The notes below the pieces were generated by a model, which saw only the letters and a program-made list of their open reading frames with translations, was not told the DNA's origin and ran no database searches. A stretch of DNA of 64,000 nt. It comes from Pedobacter sp. Leaf250 (GTDB taxonomy: Bacteria > Bacteroidota > Bacteroidia > Sphingobacteriales > Sphingobacteriaceae). Positions 63,459 to 64,000 of the stretch are shown here, piece by piece. The DNA lies in NCBI RefSeq assembly GCF_920984735.1, contig NZ_CAKLBU010000010.1, forward strand, positions 62,001-126,000, read 5' to 3'. The position numbers were made by a program, and so were the translations under genes. Each line of letters begins with the position of its first letter. Position 1 is the stretch's first letter.

Positions 63459-64000
63459 TAAAGTTTACCATAAGCTGCGTAAGCAATTACGAAAGCAAAA
63501 ACCGCAGCAATTAAGCCCCACATAAAAATATTGTAGGCCAAACGGATCAATTTGTATTTTCTTCCTAATACTACACCTTGCGAATAAACATCAGTAATGA
63601 GTGTTCCATAAAGAAAATCCTTATCATTCATTACTTTTATCATTCCATCGGTATAACTAGGCAGGCTCATTTTATAAAAGTTACCAAAAAACAGAAGGTT
63701 AACTTTTTTATCATCCATATCCTGCTGGGTAAACTCTCCTTTTGGAATGGATGGACGGGTAGATAAAATGGAAACCACCACGCAGGTTAGACTTACAATA
63801 AGTAGAATGAATGTTGGGATAATCAAATTTCCATGATCTTCTAATCTTCTAAGCAATAAACTTACAATTAAGGATAACATGATCGAATTAACTGTGATTA
63901 ATATATGGGCCTTATTATCGGCCATATCACTTAAACGTTGATTATTCGTCGCAGTGATCCTAAACATGGTTTCGATGCCCTTATCTGGCCGATCATCTTT
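63458..64000 (-). CDS. PycTM-domain membrane protein, 5' part missing
   Basis: 180 residues are visible and the frame is still open at the window edge. The visible part matches the PycTM (DUF5706) family: NNQRLSDMADNKAHILITVN with two membrane segments, a loop with NLLFFGNFYKMS, and a last hydrophobic pair near the C-terminus. The residues before ATG 63967 (DKGIET) look like the linker that joins this domain to an N-terminal HD phosphohydrolase in many relatives; the HD part would be off-window. The ATG at 63967 is therefore not taken as the start. Confidence 0.82.
   Translation of the reverse strand, partial: KDDRPDKGIETMFRITATNNQRLSDMADNKAHILITVNSIMLSLIVSLLLRRLEDHGNLIIPTFILLIVSLTCVVVSILSTRPSIPKGEFTQQDMDDKKVNLLFFGNFYKMSLPSYTDGMIKVMNDKDFLYGTLITDVYSQGVVLGRKYKLIRLAYNIFMWGLIAAVFAFVIAYAAYGKL

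Noticed and set aside
63458..64000. A complete Pycsar defence system
   Set aside because: No cyclase gene is visible and the neighbours are metabolic; only the PycTM-type domain is supported.
1..64000. CRISPR arrays, tRNA or rRNA genes, insertion sequences, prophage
   Set aside because: No regularly spaced identical repeats, no cloverleaf with TTCRA-type arm, no rRNA-like stretch and no transposase or phage-type gene was found on reading both strands.

Overview
The window looks like a chromosomal housekeeping segment of a Bacteroidota, most likely a Sphingobacteriaceae member close to Pedobacter. The grounds are: AT-rich sequence; type IX secretion parts (a PorP/SprF-like protein beside a giant PKD protein with a gliding-type C-terminal domain); a zinc-free type B L31; the alternative Bacteroidota GlmU; LysS with a C-terminal extension; Lyt-type and NarL-type kinases with periplasmic or TPR sensors; and many copies of the Bacteroidota -7 element TAnnTTTG upstream of genes. 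The genus is inferred, not proven. I see no rRNA, tRNA, CRISPR array, insertion sequence or prophage.

Layout. 1-3300: 3' end of a YYY-type sensor kinase, scpB, a very acidic 63-aa protein and a GNAT-fold protein. 3400-9240 (minus): an XRE regulator coupled to mpl, then prmA-tpiA, the GlmU-like enzyme, L31 and a lipoprotein. 9333-12728 (minus): a TPR histidine kinase with its LuxR-type regulator, a small unknown protein and methylmalonyl-CoA epimerase. 12845-15055 (plus): iscS-iscU-iscA. 15380-20048: acyl-CoA synthetase, MaoC-like hydratase, lysS and a small protein. 20142-24247: stress flavoprotein, Na+/H+ antiporter, thioredoxin-like protein and ung. 24505-27613: lrp diverging from mntR-mntH (an Nramp/UspA fusion) with a likely MntR operator. 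28316-37910: smpB, pcm, priA, DUF423, two envelope proteins, tsaB and the rpmH-rnpA-yidD group (rpmH, and later tatA, are short genes read directly from the sequence). 38317-40921: a LiaF-like membrane protein with a LytS/LytTR pair. 41050-49725: ChaN-like protein, mscL, rpoN, the type IX pair, and tatA. 49790-54207: HD hydrolase, TetR plus ABC1 kinase, a single-domain response regulator and a GIN-type secreted protein. 54299-64000 (minus): an 804-aa GAF-like protein, and a probable operon of a PycTM-domain protein (cut by the window edge), ppk1, a SdiA-regulated-type lipoprotein and a 1201-aa metallophosphatase/kinase-like/outer-membrane-barrel protein.

Working together: 12845-15055 is an iron-sulfur assembly unit; mntR-mntH is a metal-sensing and uptake unit; mpl, GlmU and the ChaN, PorP and LiaF-like proteins serve the envelope; rpmH-rnpA-yidD-tsaB serve translation and membrane insertion; the last operon links polyphosphate synthesis to envelope phospho-chemistry and to a Pycsar-type membrane domain.

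Between genes the window carries several kinds of non-coding repeats: a REP-like double hairpin (24300-24406), two copies of a two-stem structured element (38193-38277 and 53289-53345), and at least six long imperfect palindromes built from degenerate short words, two of them inside the isc operon. These, and the ppk1 operon, are the most interesting parts. A few genes (scpB, the acidic 63-aa protein, tsaB) have the -7 element so close to ATG that their mRNAs may be leaderless.
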